The translations under genes were made by a program, and so were the position numbers. Below the pieces are notes generated by a model that did not search any database, was not told the origin of the DNA, and saw only the letters and a program-made list of their open reading frames with translations. From positions 1 through 64,000 of the forward strand of contig CAWJOC010000010.1 of the NCBI GenBank assembly GCA_963844315.1: a stretch of DNA of 64,000 nucleotides, written 5' to 3'. How positions within the stretch are numbered: position 1 is the stretch's first letter; each line of letters starts with the position of its first letter. This document shows positions 1-10,023 of the stretch, piece by piece. The stretch is from CAWAVN01 sp963844315 (GTDB lineage Bacteria; Planctomycetota; Planctomycetia; Planctomycetales; Planctomycetaceae).

Positions 1-97
1 GCTGCCCATTCCAAGCCGCCGCCCCCAGGCTCAGTCCCAAAACTCCCGCTTGCAAAAACCCGCCCCGGTTGGTCGAAGCGTTTTCAGAAGTCGCCAT
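1..97 (-). CDS. N-terminus of an exported protein with Tat-like signal (cut by window edge)
   Basis: Reading leftwards from an ATG at 97 gives 32 codons with no stop before the window edge. The peptide begins MATSENASTNRGGFLQAG and continues into a small hydrophobic stretch rich in L, G and A, the layout of a twin-arginine or Sec signal (NRGGFLQ where RRxFLK would be ideal). In planctomycetes such starts are common on DUF1501 proteins, oxidoreductases and sulfatases, but nothing here identifies the mature protein. The arginine pair is imperfect, so Tat export is inferred. Confidence 0.5.
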   Translation of the reverse strand, partial: MATSENASTNRGGFLQAGVLGLSLGAAAWNGQ

Positions 98-201
98 GCG
101 ATGCCTTTCGTTCGGTTAAGGGACAAGAGCTAGAGAAGTGCGGTCAGCTTTCAGTTTGAAAGGTCCTGCGGAATGATTTCTTTCTGCCTACCGCCTACTG
201 C

Positions 202-1548
202 CTACTGTTCAAGATTATCGAATCGCGGCGGTTCTTCCTCGTCGGGTTTCTGGGTGATTTCGCGGAACGCTTTGTCTTGTCTGTATGAGTTCCATACATA
301 AAGCACAATGCCTAAACACAATAACGCAAGGCCCGCTCCAACCCAAGCGGTTGGGAAAGGGTCCGGGTCGGCGATGGTCAGTTTCTTCACGGATTTGGCA
401 ATGAGCATCGGAGCCAGGCGGTCCGGGTGCTTTTCATCGCGGGACTTGTAGCCGTACATTTTGAAGACGAACCCCGTCACCCGCACCGGCACGTTGATTT
501 CATCGCCTTGGGGCAAGTCGGCGGGATTCTCAGTGAAAACCACAACCGTGGGGTTCGATTGCGAATCCTGGTCGAAGACCCAGGCTTCGTACAACGTTTC
601 AATCCCATAATTGTTCAGGGGATCCACCGTGACCTGGCGAAGTTTCCGCATCGTGCCGGTGAGCGTCACGGGTTGTCCGCGATAAATTTCGGGATCTTCT
701 TCAAAGGTTTTGAACAAATCCACAAACACCGGGCGCGGGCGTTTGAGCAGCTCCTGCCGATGCGTCCAAAACGCTTCCGCCTGCTGCTTGAGGACGTCGT
801 CCTCGATAAGTTTCGCGTGCAGCAGCGTGCGGTAGTAGGCATCGGCTTCGTCCTCGGAAAGGCCGATCCGCCGGTCTTTCACATTCGCCAAGGTTTCCAG
901 ATCCAAGGTCGGCTTCAGCCAGCGGACCCACCGGGTCGCCACCAAGGCTTCGGGCGGTTTTCCTTCGCCCTGGGAAACCGAAAACAGATAGCCGATCACG
1001 CTGATGGGTTCATGCCGCTTGTCGCCTGTGGGCATTCCTTCGGGAAGCCTTTGGGTCACAAACCGCACGGACTGGTCAGCGTTCCAAAGCTTCAGTTGGC
1101 CTTGATGCCAGGCCGGTTCTGATTCGCCATCGGTGGCCGACGAGAGGCGATCAAGGTTGGTCAAATACCCGTGCAAGACCACCGCCTGTCCCCAATACAA
1201 TTCGGGGGAAGCTTCAAAATCCTGCATCAGTCGGAACGGCGTTTTGGAAGCTGCGCGGGCTTCCGAGGTCAGCCGAATGCGGGCGCGGCGGAATTTGAAA
1301 GCCCCTTGCTCCACGATGTTGACGGGAATTTCCTCGATGAAGGAAAACACCGGAGCCAAGGTTTCCCGCCAAATGCCAAGGGTGGAATCATCCAAACGAG
1401 GCAATGGCTTTTGGGCGGCTTCCCGCAAGGAGTTGGCTTGGGCTTGATGAGGTTCTTCCGACGCCACGGGCTGGACTTCTGCGTACAGCATCTCCTCGGA
1501 ATGGGAATACAATTGCCAGAAAGATGACCACGAAGACACGAAGGACAC
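202..1548 (-). CDS. Membrane-anchored protein with two related ~100-residue domains
   Basis: A 448-residue product of unknown function. Two similar blocks are visible: residues about 105-215 (FEASPELYWGQAVVLHGYL...) and about 285-390 (FEEDPEIYRGQPVTLTGTM...). Each has the pattern of a small beta-barrel (OB-like) domain and ends in a hydrophobic strand followed by a K/R-rich turn. A single transmembrane helix lies near residues 400-420 (AWVGAGLALLCLGIVLYVW), followed by a short charged tail. The start is doubtful: the first codons from 1548 lie in an inverted repeat (1526-1615), so the ATG at 1491 may be the real one or an older N-terminus may have been displaced. I recognise no family. Confidence 0.7.
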   Translation of the reverse strand: MSFVSSWSSFWQLYSHSEEMLYAEVQPVASEEPHQAQANSLREAAQKPLPRLDDSTLGIWRETLAPVFSFIEEIPVNIVEQGAFKFRRARIRLTSEARAASKTPFRLMQDFEASPELYWGQAVVLHGYLTNLDRLSSATDGESEPAWHQGQLKLWNADQSVRFVTQRLPEGMPTGDKRHEPISVIGYLFSVSQGEGKPPEALVATRWVRWLKPTLDLETLANVKDRRIGLSEDEADAYYRTLLHAKLIEDDVLKQQAEAFWTHRQELLKRPRPVFVDLFKTFEEDPEIYRGQPVTLTGTMRKLRQVTVDPLNNYGIETLYEAWVFDQDSQSNPTVVVFTENPADLPQGDEINVPVRVTGFVFKMYGYKSRDEKHPDRLAPMLIAKSVKKLTIADPDPFPTAWVGAGLALLCLGIVLYVWNSYRQDKAFREITQKPDEEEPPRFDNLEQ

Positions 1549-1615
1549 GGAGAAAGGCGGAGAAGAGGAATTTCAGTTGCGGAACTTGGCTCTCTTCCCC
1601 TTCGTGTCTTCGTGG
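1526..1615. repeat. Inverted repeat around the start of the preceding gene
   Basis: The 18-base arms accacgaagacacgaagg (1526-1543) and its exact reverse complement (1598-1615) enclose about 54 bases. It has the same flavour as the accacgaaacacacgaa arms at 9961 and 29309-29626, so it belongs to a dispersed repeat type. It covers the first codons of the gene on the minus strand. The rest of 1549-1930 shows no gene and no other structure that I recognise. Confidence 0.7.
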
Positions 1616-1930
1616 TGAATTGATTTGAGCAGGTGCAAACAAGATGTTCATCTGTCGCATAAGTTGAAATCAGAGGGAGAGCTCTCCGCCATTGTTCCAT
1701 GCCCTTCGGCGTCTGTCGAGCGAGTCGGTTTCGAACTCGCGGGCGCGGGCGGTTTCTGGAATTCCCCGCGCCGCCATTACTTACGAAATCTCCCGCCAAA
1801 CTGCTCACATTGACAGAGACCCCCATTCCTCTATAATTCCACCGCAATCGAGCATCGGCGGGCAGTCCACCCCATTTCGCGGATATTTGGCACATCACAA
1901 ACCCTATTCACTTTTCGTGGGGGCATTTGA

Positions 1931-2266
1931 ATGGCAGAGAATCTTTTGACCTTTACGGACGAAAACTTCCAATCCCAAGTCTTGGACTCCGAGCAACCCG
2001 TGCTCGTGGATTTCTGGGCGCCGTGGTGCGGCCCCTGCCAGCGCCTCACGCCCACCATTGAAGAACTCGCCCGGGAATATGCGGGCCGGGTCCGCGTGGG
2101 CAAACTCAACACGGATGAAAACCCGCAAACCGCGACCACCCAACAAATTAGCGCGATCCCCACGGTGATGCTCTTCAAAAACGGCCAGCTTGTGGAGAAT
2201 GGACGATTCGTCGGCTTGACCCCGAAAGACCGCTTCAAGAACGCGCTCGACCAACATGCGCGATAA
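1931..2266 (+). CDS. trxA: Thioredoxin
   Basis: A 111-residue protein, the usual size for a single-domain thioredoxin. The redox motif WCGPC is present with cysteines at residues 33 and 36, preceded by VLVDFWAP. The cis-proline loop appears as AIPTVMLF. It reduces disulfides of cytoplasmic proteins using electrons from thioredoxin reductase, which is not in the window. A G-rich stretch about eight bases upstream of the ATG can serve as ribosome binding site. It is followed by a strong hairpin (2302-2366) and then by a coiled-coil gene on the same strand; a functional link between the two is not evident. Confidence 0.95.
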   Translation: MAENLLTFTDENFQSQVLDSEQPVLVDFWAPWCGPCQRLTPTIEELAREYAGRVRVGKLNTDENPQTATTQQISAIPTVMLFKNGQLVENGRFVGLTPKDRFKNALDQHAR

Positions 2267-2301
2267 CGGAATTTGCTTGGTAGTAATCCGTTTGGTGGAG
2301 A

Positions 2302-2366
2302 GATCATAACCCGAAGCGTAAGCGAGGGAGCCAGACTGCCCCTCGCTTACGCTTCGGGTTATGATC
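2302..2366. repeat. Perfect hairpin, short form of the cccgaagcg repeat family
   Basis: Two perfect 27-base arms (2302-2328 and 2340-2366) flank an 11-base loop. The arms contain cccgaagcgtaagcgaggg. The same cccgaagcg / cgcttcggg ends are found on the large nested elements at 6629, 10024 and 36389 and on the short hairpin at 32042. There is no T-tract, so it is a poor terminator candidate although it follows trxA. Confidence 0.85.
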
Positions 2367-2428
2367 GAGAATCGACACGAAATCTGTGCTTCATAAATCC
2401 AAGGCTCAGTTGGGAAAGGACTCCCGCA

Positions 2429-4519
2429 ATGAGCGACCCCGCCCCGCATCACCCCGCGGCGAAATCGGCCTCCAAAGCTCCCAATTCACTTACGGGAAGC
2501 AACCCATCCGCTCCGCATTTCTCTCCCACGTCTGCCGCGCCGAAACCCGTAACAAATCAAGTGTCGAACCCGACGGCGAATGAGCCCGCCCCATTGCGGG
2601 TGGATTCCGCTCCCAAAGATTCGCCCCGCTCCGAGACCGTAGTCCGCAAAGAGCACGAACTGCTTGTCGAAGCCAGCCGCGTCGCCGAGCATCTGCACAG
2701 GCACTTCGTCGAGCTTGACCAGCGGGAAAATCAAATCGCCAAGCAACGGGAACTTCTCGAGCAGCAGCGCCAGCAAATCCAAGCGGCGGCCACGCAATTG
2801 GAGCGGGAACTCAGCCAACGCACAGCCGACCTGAAACACCGGGAAGAAGGGTTCCGCAAGCAGATGGCCGAGTGTGAAGAACTCATCACCGAACTGGAAG
2901 AGCAGCAGAAAGTCCTGGGAAAAGCCAGGGCCGCGTTCGACGAGGAACGCGCCCGGCTCCAAAGGGATCTGCAAACCCAAAGGGCCAATCTCGCGCCAGG
3001 ACATCCAAGCGGAACTCGCCGCCGACTTTCAACAGCTCGAGCGGGCCAACACAGAACTGGTCGATGAACGCCGCCGGTTCGCCGAGGAAGTCGAACTGCA
3101 CCGCAAAGACCACGAACAGGCTTTGGAGCAAGCCGAGGAGCAGTTGGAGTTCGAGCGCGGAAAACTCTTGGAGGCCGTCCGCGCGGAACTGGCCAGCGAA
3201 CGGCAATCGCTCGCCCAGGAGCGCGAGGCTTGGGAAACCGAACTCGCCAAACAGGCGCGGAATTGGAAGAAGCCCAAAGCGATCTGGCCAGCGAAATCGA
3301 ACGTCAGCAGGCGGAAACCGAAAAGTCAAGAAAACGGCTCTCGGATGAGCACGCCCAAAATATCGCCGCATGGGAAAGGCAACAAGCCAAGCAACAAGCC
3401 GAGTTGGAAGAACTCGAGCGCGAACTGACCGCAGACATCAATCGCCAACAATCCGAACTGGAATCCGAGCGCGAACACGATGCCAGGTTGCACGCCCAGA
3501 AAGTTGCCGCGTGGAAAGAGAAGCGCGATGCCGAGCAGAAGGCGTTGGACGAAGCCCGCGCTCAGTTTGAAGCGACCAAACAAGAAACTCAAAAGCAACT
3601 CGCCGCCGACCGTGAGGAGATGGAAAGACGCCACGACGAGCGCGAGCAAAAATTTCAATCCGACAGGGCCATGCAGGAGAACCGCGTCCGCTTCCAACGG
3701 GATCACTTGGAGAAGCTCCGTCTCGAAGTGGAAACCTTGCAGCGGGAATTTCAAATCGACAAGCAACAAACGGCCCTGCATCACGCCCGAGAAACGGAAC
3801 TGATTCGCCTTCGGAAACTGCATTTGAACGAGCACCGAGACCGCTTGGCCGCCCGCGAGGATTCCTTAAGCCGCGAGCGAGAGCTATTGGGCCGCACTCA
3901 GGCCGAGTTCGACGCCGAGTCGCTGGCCGACCGCATTCGCCTCCAGGAAGACCGCGCCCGCTTTGAGCAGGAGCGGAAATCCGTGTTGTCGGAGCAAGAG
4001 CTGAGAAGCGCCCGGTTGGCCGAGGTGGAAGAGCAACTCACCGCCCGCGAAACCCGCCTGGAAACCCTGCAAGCGGAGATGGAAGAAACCAACCGCCAAT
4101 CCCTGGAAACTCGGCTAGCCATCGAGGAAGCCTATCTCGCGTATTCCAAGGAGGCAGGTGTGGAGGTCGCCCAGAAAGGCATCGAGGAAGCCCGCGCCGC
4201 CCTCAATTTGCAACTCGATAAACTCCACGGGCAGATCGCCATCAAACGCGATCAAGTGGCCCAGGAACTCCAAGACCTTCGCCAAAGGCAATCCGAATTC
4301 GAAGCCGAGCGGGAAACCCTGGCCCACTGGATGACCGACCGCGACCAGACCCTCGCCGAGTGGGAAGACCAACTCACTAGGCAATCGCAATCGCTCGAAT
4401 CCCGCGAGTTCCATTGGCGCTCGCTGCGGAACCAATGGACCGAGGAAAAGCTCGAAGCCGAACGCATCATCCGCGATCTCTTGAATCAACTCGAAAGCGG
4501 ATTGGGTGGCACGCCCTGA
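2429..4519 (+). CDS. Long coiled-coil protein (two frameshifts)
   Basis: Three overlapping reading frames join into one protein of about 696 residues. Frame changes are needed near 2990-3005 and near 3250-3262; coding character is continuous across both. After an N-terminal Ala/Pro/Ser-rich tail of roughly 70 residues, almost the whole product is heptad-like Glu/Gln/Arg/Leu sequence (for example LELQRE- and QAELEELEREL-type runs), typical of SMC- or M-protein-like coiled coils. No ATPase motif, signal peptide or membrane segment is visible, so a structural or scaffolding role is only a guess. The last four residues and the stop codon (GGTP-stop) lie inside a dispersed repeat (4506-4537). The start at 2429 has an AAGG box about 11 bases upstream. 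Confidence 0.75.
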
Positions 4520-4537
4520 GGCTTTGCGAATGCGTGG
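4506..4537. repeat. Half copy of the gtggcacgccctgag repeat
   Basis: Matches one arm of the perfect palindrome at 14374-14451 with one substitution. It overlaps the end of the coiled-coil gene and supplies its stop codon. No second arm follows, so this is a solo or decayed copy. Confidence 0.7.
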
Positions 4538-4645
4538 CGAAAAGCGAATCACGCTCCGATATTGTTGAAAAAGCCGTGATCCGAAGGCCGTTCTTCTGCG
4601 TTGCTTGAGATTAAACCCTGCTTCGCGGTTTGAGGAGAGCGGGCC

Positions 4646-5817
4646 GTGTTTCTTCCCGTAAGTACCGATGTGCCGATTTATCATCGCCCGTTTGCCACAA
4701 TCGGTCTGGTTGTCGCCAACGTTTGGGCCTTCGTGATCACCCAAGGGGGTGCGGCTTCCGGCGGTTGGCTCTTAACCTTCGGCGACGGCCTCCATCCCTC
4801 CGAATGGATCTCGTCCGCCTTTTTGCATTTCGGCTTCATGCACCTATTTGGGAACATGATCTTCCTGTTCATCTTTGGGCTGATTACCGAAGGGAAGCTT
4901 GGTCCGCTGAGGTTCCTACTTTTGTATTTTATGGTCTGCCTCCTGGATGGTATGGTCGGCCAGGTTCTGATGCTGGGATACGACGGCCCACCTTCCGGTG
5001 CGGGCGGGGCTTCCGGCGCGATCTTCGCGCTCATGATGATCGCCTGGCTTTGGGCACCGCAAAACGAGATTGAGTTCGTCGGCGTATTCGGGCAATGGGG
5101 TACGGTCTGGATCGATTCGTTTGAAGTCACCATTCAAACCGTAGCCTTGTATTATCTGGGCACGAACCTCCTGTTCGCTTGGCTGTTCGAATTCGAAATC
5201 AGCACGCCGCTGTTGCACTTATTCGGGGCGGGTGTGGGACTTCCTATTGGATTGTTGTTCTTGAAGAAGGGCTGGGTCGATTGCGAGGGTTGGGACTTGA
5301 TTTCGCTGAAGGGCCGAAGCGAACCCCGCGGCGGCGATATGGCGTCGCGGAAAGAACCCGCGCGGAAATCCTCGAAAACCGAACACCCCAACCCGCGAAA
5401 CCGACTCCGCCAAGTCGAGGAACTCATCGCCGAAGAGCGGTTTGAGGAAGCCTGGCAGGTATATGAGGGCCTCTGGGCTTCTCCAATCCGTCAGAGCTTG
5501 CCGGAACCACAATTGGAAAGCCTGCTCAAAGGTGTTGTGCGGTCAAAAAACTGGAACGCGGCGGCACTCTTACTGGAAGAATGCTGGGACGGTTCAGTCA
5601 GAATGAAACCCGGCACCGGTTGGCGCTGGCTTCCATTCTGAACCGCCAATTGCAAAGACCGAAAGCGGCCCTGAAGGTGTTAGCCCCCATTGTTCCGGAG
5701 GACATGGATCCGCAAAGTCTCAAGCGTTTCGAGCAAATTCAACAGGAAGCAAGGCGGCTCATTAGCCAGGGCGTTTTGGAAATTCAAAGCTCCGCATCGA
5801 ACCCTGACTGGGCCTAA
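4646..5817 (+). CDS. Rhomboid-family intramembrane protease with soluble C-terminal domain (one frameshift)
   Basis: The N-terminal ~210 residues form a rhomboid domain of about six membrane helices. Visible motifs are HFGFMHLFGN (His61, His66, Asn70), the catalytic serine in GASGAIFA (Ser123) and the catalytic histidine in LLHLFGAGVGLPIG (His191). Such enzymes cut transmembrane substrates within the lipid bilayer; substrates cannot be told. A Lys/Arg/Pro linker leads to a helical cytoplasmic region resembling TPR-type repeats (EELIAEERFEEAWQVYEGL). The frame changes near 5578-5583, after which coding continues to 5817. Start: GTG at 4646 with GAGGAGAG six bases upstream. A second rhomboid of the same architecture lies at 16891-18619. 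Confidence 0.85.
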
Positions 5818-5855
5818 TTGTCGATCAAACCCTTTTCCATCCTCTATCCTCCCTT

Positions 5856-6473
5856 TTATGTCCCGCCGCCGTAGAGTTCGTTCTGAACGGGGATCAGAAC
5901 TTCCAGCACTTGTTTGAGGACTTCCGCCGGGGATTTCATGGCATCGACCTGAAAAATCATGTCCTTGGGGTAGTGGTTGAGCACGGGCGCGGACTGCTCG
6001 TGGTAGACCTTGAACCGCTGGCGGATGACTTGCTCGTTGGCATCATCCACGCGGTTTTCGCGGATGGCCCGGCGTTTGATGCGGTGGATCATTTGCTCCT
6101 CATTGCCGCAGTAAAGCCGCACCACCCGGCGCACATCGACGTCGGTTTCCAACAGCTCGGCCTGGCGAACATTTCGCGGAATGCCGTCCAGGATGAGCAA
6201 ATCCTCGTAAGGCTTGTAAGCCGACACGCCGATTTGCCCTTGCAGGCTTTTTCTCCAGATCGTCATGGTGAGTTCATCGGGAACAAGCTGGCCTTGGGAG
6301 ATGTAGCGGTAGACTTCCTTGCCTTCCGGGGATCCGATGGCCAGCGAGCGGAACACATCGCCGCTGGAGTGATGAAAGAAGCCGGGGATGTTGCCTAAGA
6401 TCTGGCCCTGCGTGCCTTTGCCGACGCCGGGGGGACCAAACAACAACACCGCCATATGTTTTTTCGCCGTCAT
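5856..6473 (-). CDS. adk: Adenylate kinase (short type)
   Basis: A 205-residue nucleoside monophosphate kinase, converting ATP and AMP to two ADP in the cytoplasm. It shows the P-loop GPPGVGKGTQ (residues 13-22), the AMP-binding SSGDVFRSL segment, LILDGIPRN with the conserved arginine, and a CGNEEQMIHRIKRRAIRENR-type lid region. The lid is short and lacks the zinc or beta-hairpin insertion of long bacterial adenylate kinases. It converges with the rhomboid gene, 38 bases apart. A related UMP/CMP kinase is less likely but cannot be fully excluded. Confidence 0.88.
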   Translation of the reverse strand: MTAKKHMAVLLFGPPGVGKGTQGQILGNIPGFFHHSSGDVFRSLAIGSPEGKEVYRYISQGQLVPDELTMTIWRKSLQGQIGVSAYKPYEDLLILDGIPRNVRQAELLETDVDVRRVVRLYCGNEEQMIHRIKRRAIRENRVDDANEQVIRQRFKVYHEQSAPVLNHYPKDMIFQVDAMKSPAEVLKQVLEVLIPVQNELYGGGT

Positions 6474-6628
6474 AAAACGCCTTGACCCGCTATCGGACGC
6501 CAGGGGGGAAATTCTCGCCGGATTTGGAAAAGTCCAAACGGCTCATGGTAGCTTTTCCGCACGAGAGCCACAACATAGCGGTCCACGCATTCTTTGGGTG
6601 GTAGGGGGTGTTTTTGCGAAATTCTAGT

Positions 6629-6959
6629 TAGCCCGAAGCGCAAGTTTTGAAGTTGGAGTGATTTTCTTGATTTGCCCCGAAGGGGCCAAACAGAACAGCC
6701 CAGGGCAGAACGAAGTGGCGCTTCGCCACGAGTGCCGCCCTGGGAAAGAGAAGCCTCCGAAATCTAAAGCCCTGAAAGCGCGGAACAACATCGTCGAGTT
6801 TTGTGCCGCCCTTTCAGGGCTTGGTGAGTTTATTGAAACCTTTACCCAGGGTGTCGCTTGCGGCGAAGCGCCGCTGCGCTTTGCCCTGGGCTGATATATG
6901 GCTGCCCCTTCGGGGCGTAAATCCCATCAGTGCAACTTCAAAACTTGCGCTTCGGGCTA
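6629..6959. repeat. Large nested palindrome, family A copy 1
   Basis: The outer arms 6629-6655 and 6933-6959 are perfect 27-base reverse complements (tagcccgaagcgcaag...). Inside are matching inner pairs: gccccgaaggggc near both ends, cagcccagggca against tgccctgggctg, and aaagccctgaaag against ctttcagggctt. The left arm also contains the local palindrome gtggcgcttcgccac. The whole could fold as one long branched hairpin. It fills most of the gap between the helicase gene and adk. Copies 2 and 3 are at 10024-10360 (inverted) and 36389-36893 (interrupted). No protein gene is visible inside. Confidence 0.85.
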
Positions 6960-6986
6960 GGGTCACCGGTTGCCATCGTCGAATTG

Positions 6987-8915
6987 TCACCGCATTTCAA
7001 ATAAAAACCGCGAGGGATCGGAGGTTTTTCGTTTGCCCCATTTCGTGCGGGCGGCGGCGCGGCTGAGGGTGAGATGGTCCATTGCCGGCGTGATGCCCAC
7101 GTAGGCCAAGCGGCGTTCCTCGGCGATGGCGGCTTCGTTGGCATCGACGGCGCGTTGATGCGGCAAGAGTCCTTCCTCCAGGCCGATCAAATACACGTGC
7201 GGAAACTCCAGGCCCTTCGCACTGTGCAGCGTCATCAGGCGGATGCCTTTTTCCTTGGAGACATCCTCATCGTTCCGGTCCTCATCCTGCCCTGTGAGCG
7301 CGGCATCTTCCAGGAAACCCAACAGCGTCGGTTCCGGGCGCGCTCGGCGTAATCGCGGAGGGCATCCACGCACTGCTCGACCATGCTGGACCTTAATAAT
7401 TGCTGGTCGGCTTCCTTGTATTGCTTCTCGATCTCGCTTTCGTAGTCGATCTCTTCAATCAAACTCTGAAGGACTTGGGCCATTTGCTTGGGTTGTTCTT
7501 GAAACCTCGTTCGATAGCGTTCCAAGAGTTGCCGGAACTCCGCAAGGGCTAAAGCGGCTTTGGCGGGGACTTCGCCTGCCTGCACCGCCAACGGAATCGC
7601 ATCCCAGAGGCTCATGCGTTCTTGCACCGCGCGCTTGAGAAGCTTTTCCGTGGTCGATGTGCCGATGCCCCGCGCGGGAACGTTGATGATTCGGAGGAGC
7701 GAAATCTCATCCTGCGGCTGAGCCATCACTTTGAGATAGGCCAGCATGTCGCGAATCTCCCGGCGGTCGAAAAACGACTGCCCGCCCAAGAGCACGTAAG
7801 GCACGCGCTTCCTGCGGAGTTCGGATTCGAACACACGCGGCTGCTCGTTGGTGCGAAACAAAATCGCGATCTGCTCCGGCTTGACGCTTTCCTTTTTGAT
7901 GAGGTCCGAAATCTCCCCGACAATCGCCTGGGCTTCGATCGTCTCATCATCGAACACAAAGCAGCGGACCTCGCTTTTGGCCCGTTTGTGCGGACGAAGA
8001 ACTTTCTCGTGCCTCGTTTTGTTGTGCTTCACCAAACGGTTGGCCAGTTCCAGGATGCGGTCGGTGCAGCGGTAGTTGTCTTCCAATCTGACCACCTTCT
8101 GCGCCGGGAAAATGCGATTGAAAATTGAGAATGTGCTCCACCTCCGCGCCCCGCCAGCCGTAGATGGATTGGTCATCATCGCCCACCACGCACAAATTAC
8201 GATGGGGCTTGACCAAAGCTTCCATCAGCGTGAACTGGGCGGAGTTGGTGTCCTGGTACTCATCGATCTGGATGTGGTCGAACCGCTGCTGCTGCCTCTG
8301 GAGCACTTCGGGAAATTGCTCGAAGAGTTCCTGCGTGAGCGAGAGCAAATCATCGAAATCCACCGCTCCGGAAGCCCGCAGGTTCGCCTGATACTTGCGA
8401 TAAGCCACAGCCGCGAGAAAATCGGTATCGCTGTCGGTATGGTCCTTGGCGCGGTCGGGAGCGATGCCCGCCATCTTCCAGCGGCTGATGCGGTTGATGA
8501 GATCGCCCGGACGAAGCGCCGTCTCTCCAATCCGCACATCGCGAAGCGCGGTACGGGCGGCGGACTCCTGATCGCCCCGGTCGTAGATCACGAAATTGAG
8601 GGGATAACCCAAGTGGGTTATCTCTTGCCTTAAAATTCGCACGCACAACGAATGGAACGTGGAGATTAGCGGCTTTTGTTTGAGCCGCTTGCCCAGGAGT
8701 GCGGCCGTGCGCTCTTGCATTTCGCGGGCGGCTTTGTTGGTGAACGTGACCGAGAGAATCCGCTCCGGCGGGATGCCATGCCGGATCAGTTCCGCCATGC
8801 GGTAAGTGATGACCCGCGTTTTACCCGTCCCCGCGCCGGCCAAAACCAAGAGCGGCCCGGAAAGGGTCAGCACGGCGTCACGCTGCGGCGGGTTAAGTTC
8901 AGCCAGATGTTGCAT
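6987..8915 (-). CDS. UvrD/PcrA-type ATP-dependent DNA helicase (two frameshifts)
   Basis: A superfamily 1 helicase unwinding DNA 3' to 5' in repair or replication restart. The first segment starts LAELNPPQRDAV and has Walker A GAGTGKT (residues 27-33), TFTNKAAREM, STFHSLCVRILR, the DEYQD box and VVGDDDQSIYGWRGA. The second carries LEDNYRCT and ILFRTNEQPR; the third has MTLHSAKGLEFPHVYLIGLEEGLLP and RRLAYVGITPA. All core motifs are present in order once the frame is changed at about 8121-8124 (an A-run) and 7336-7338 (a G-run). Corrected length is about 643 residues, somewhat shorter at the C-terminus than PcrA. I cannot choose among uvrD, pcrA and rep. Confidence 0.85.
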
Positions 8916-8965
8916 AAGCAGAGGCCAGAGGTCGGGGAAAGCATTCAGCGTTGAGCATTCAGCGG

Positions 8966-9916
8966 TCAGCTTTCGGAACGCAAATCTCCCCCTCTCCCTT
9001 TCTCCCTATCTCCCCCTCTGTCTCCCTGACCTCTGCTAGGGTTAAGGCGGTGGTTGACTTCTTCCAAGGCTTCCAGCACCTTCGTCATGCTCTGCCAGCG
9101 GTCGTTCGGTTGGATTTCGAGGCCGCGCATGATGATCTCGGCGATTTGCTCATCCAGGCCCTCGGCATATTGGCGGATGTCTTCCGCCGGATGGCTGACG
9201 CGCTGCATCATCGCCTTTTCGGAGTGCAGCGTGACATCGAACGGGAAGCGGCGGGTCCACATTTCATAGCACGTCACCGAGTAGGAATAAATGTCGATCC
9301 GCTGGTCAGTGGACTGGCGGCGGAGCAGTTCCGGGGCCATGTAGTTTGCCGTGCCCGTGCGGTTGCCGGGCTTTCGGAAATCCGGCGTGTTCGGAACGAC
9401 CAAGCCAAAGTCGATCAGCTTGATCTGATTTTCTTCCTTGGAGACCAGCACGTTTCGGGGGCAGATGTCGCGGTGAATCCAGTTCTGCCGATGAAAGAAA
9501 TTAATGGCCTCGCCCAGTTCGATCATGAACTTCAAGCGGTGCTCCTGCATCACCTCGTTCTGCGTATCCACCAGGTAACTGAGGCTCGGCCCTTCGATGA
9601 ATTCCATCACCAGAAAGGGTTCCCGCTCCATGGTGTGGCCGTGCTCGTAGGTCTGGACGATATTGGGGTGCTTGAGCAGCACGGCGATTTCGCCTTCGGA
9701 GGGCTTGTTGAGGCCCTTGAAGCGCTCTTCCAGCTTCTCGGTTTTCTCTTTGTCCAAGACCTTGAGGGCCACGGTGCGTCCGGTGTTGGTGTCGGTCGCC
9801 CGCCAGACTTTCGACATGCTGCCCTGTCCCACCCGGCCCTGCAGAATAAACCGCTTGGTGATGTCTGTCCGCTTGACCTTGGGCTTTCCGCTGAACAGGT
9901 TTTTGAAGAATTTCAT
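8966..9916 (-). CDS. Serine/threonine protein kinase
   Basis: A compact Hanks-type kinase of 316 residues with no transmembrane segment. Visible elements are the glycine loop GRVGQGSMSKV, the ATP lysine in VALKVL (Lys52), the catalytic loop HRDICPRN (Asp151, Asn156), the DFG motif (Asp170) and the activation-segment end ANYMAPELL. The C-terminal tail is short, low in complexity and rich in Gly, Arg, Asp and Glu. It presumably phosphorylates cytoplasmic proteins; no sensory domain or substrate is evident. Soluble kinases of this kind are abundant in planctomycetes. Confidence 0.92.
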   Translation of the reverse strand: MKFFKNLFSGKPKVKRTDITKRFILQGRVGQGSMSKVWRATDTNTGRTVALKVLDKEKTEKLEERFKGLNKPSEGEIAVLLKHPNIVQTYEHGHTMEREPFLVMEFIEGPSLSYLVDTQNEVMQEHRLKFMIELGEAINFFHRQNWIHRDICPRNVLVSKEENQIKLIDFGLVVPNTPDFRKPGNRTGTANYMAPELLRRQSTDQRIDIYSYSVTCYEMWTRRFPFDVTLHSEKAMMQRVSHPAEDIRQYAEGLDEQIAEIIMRGLEIQPNDRWQSMTKVLEALEEVNHRLNPSRGQGDRGGDREKGRGGDLRSES

Positions 9917-10023
9917 CGGGTTGTTTCCGCGACCTCTGGCGCAACTCAGATTTTGAGATTAACCACGAAACACACGAAAATAAGCAGAAAAAGTGCCATA
10001 GAAAGGATTGGATATGGTTTGAT

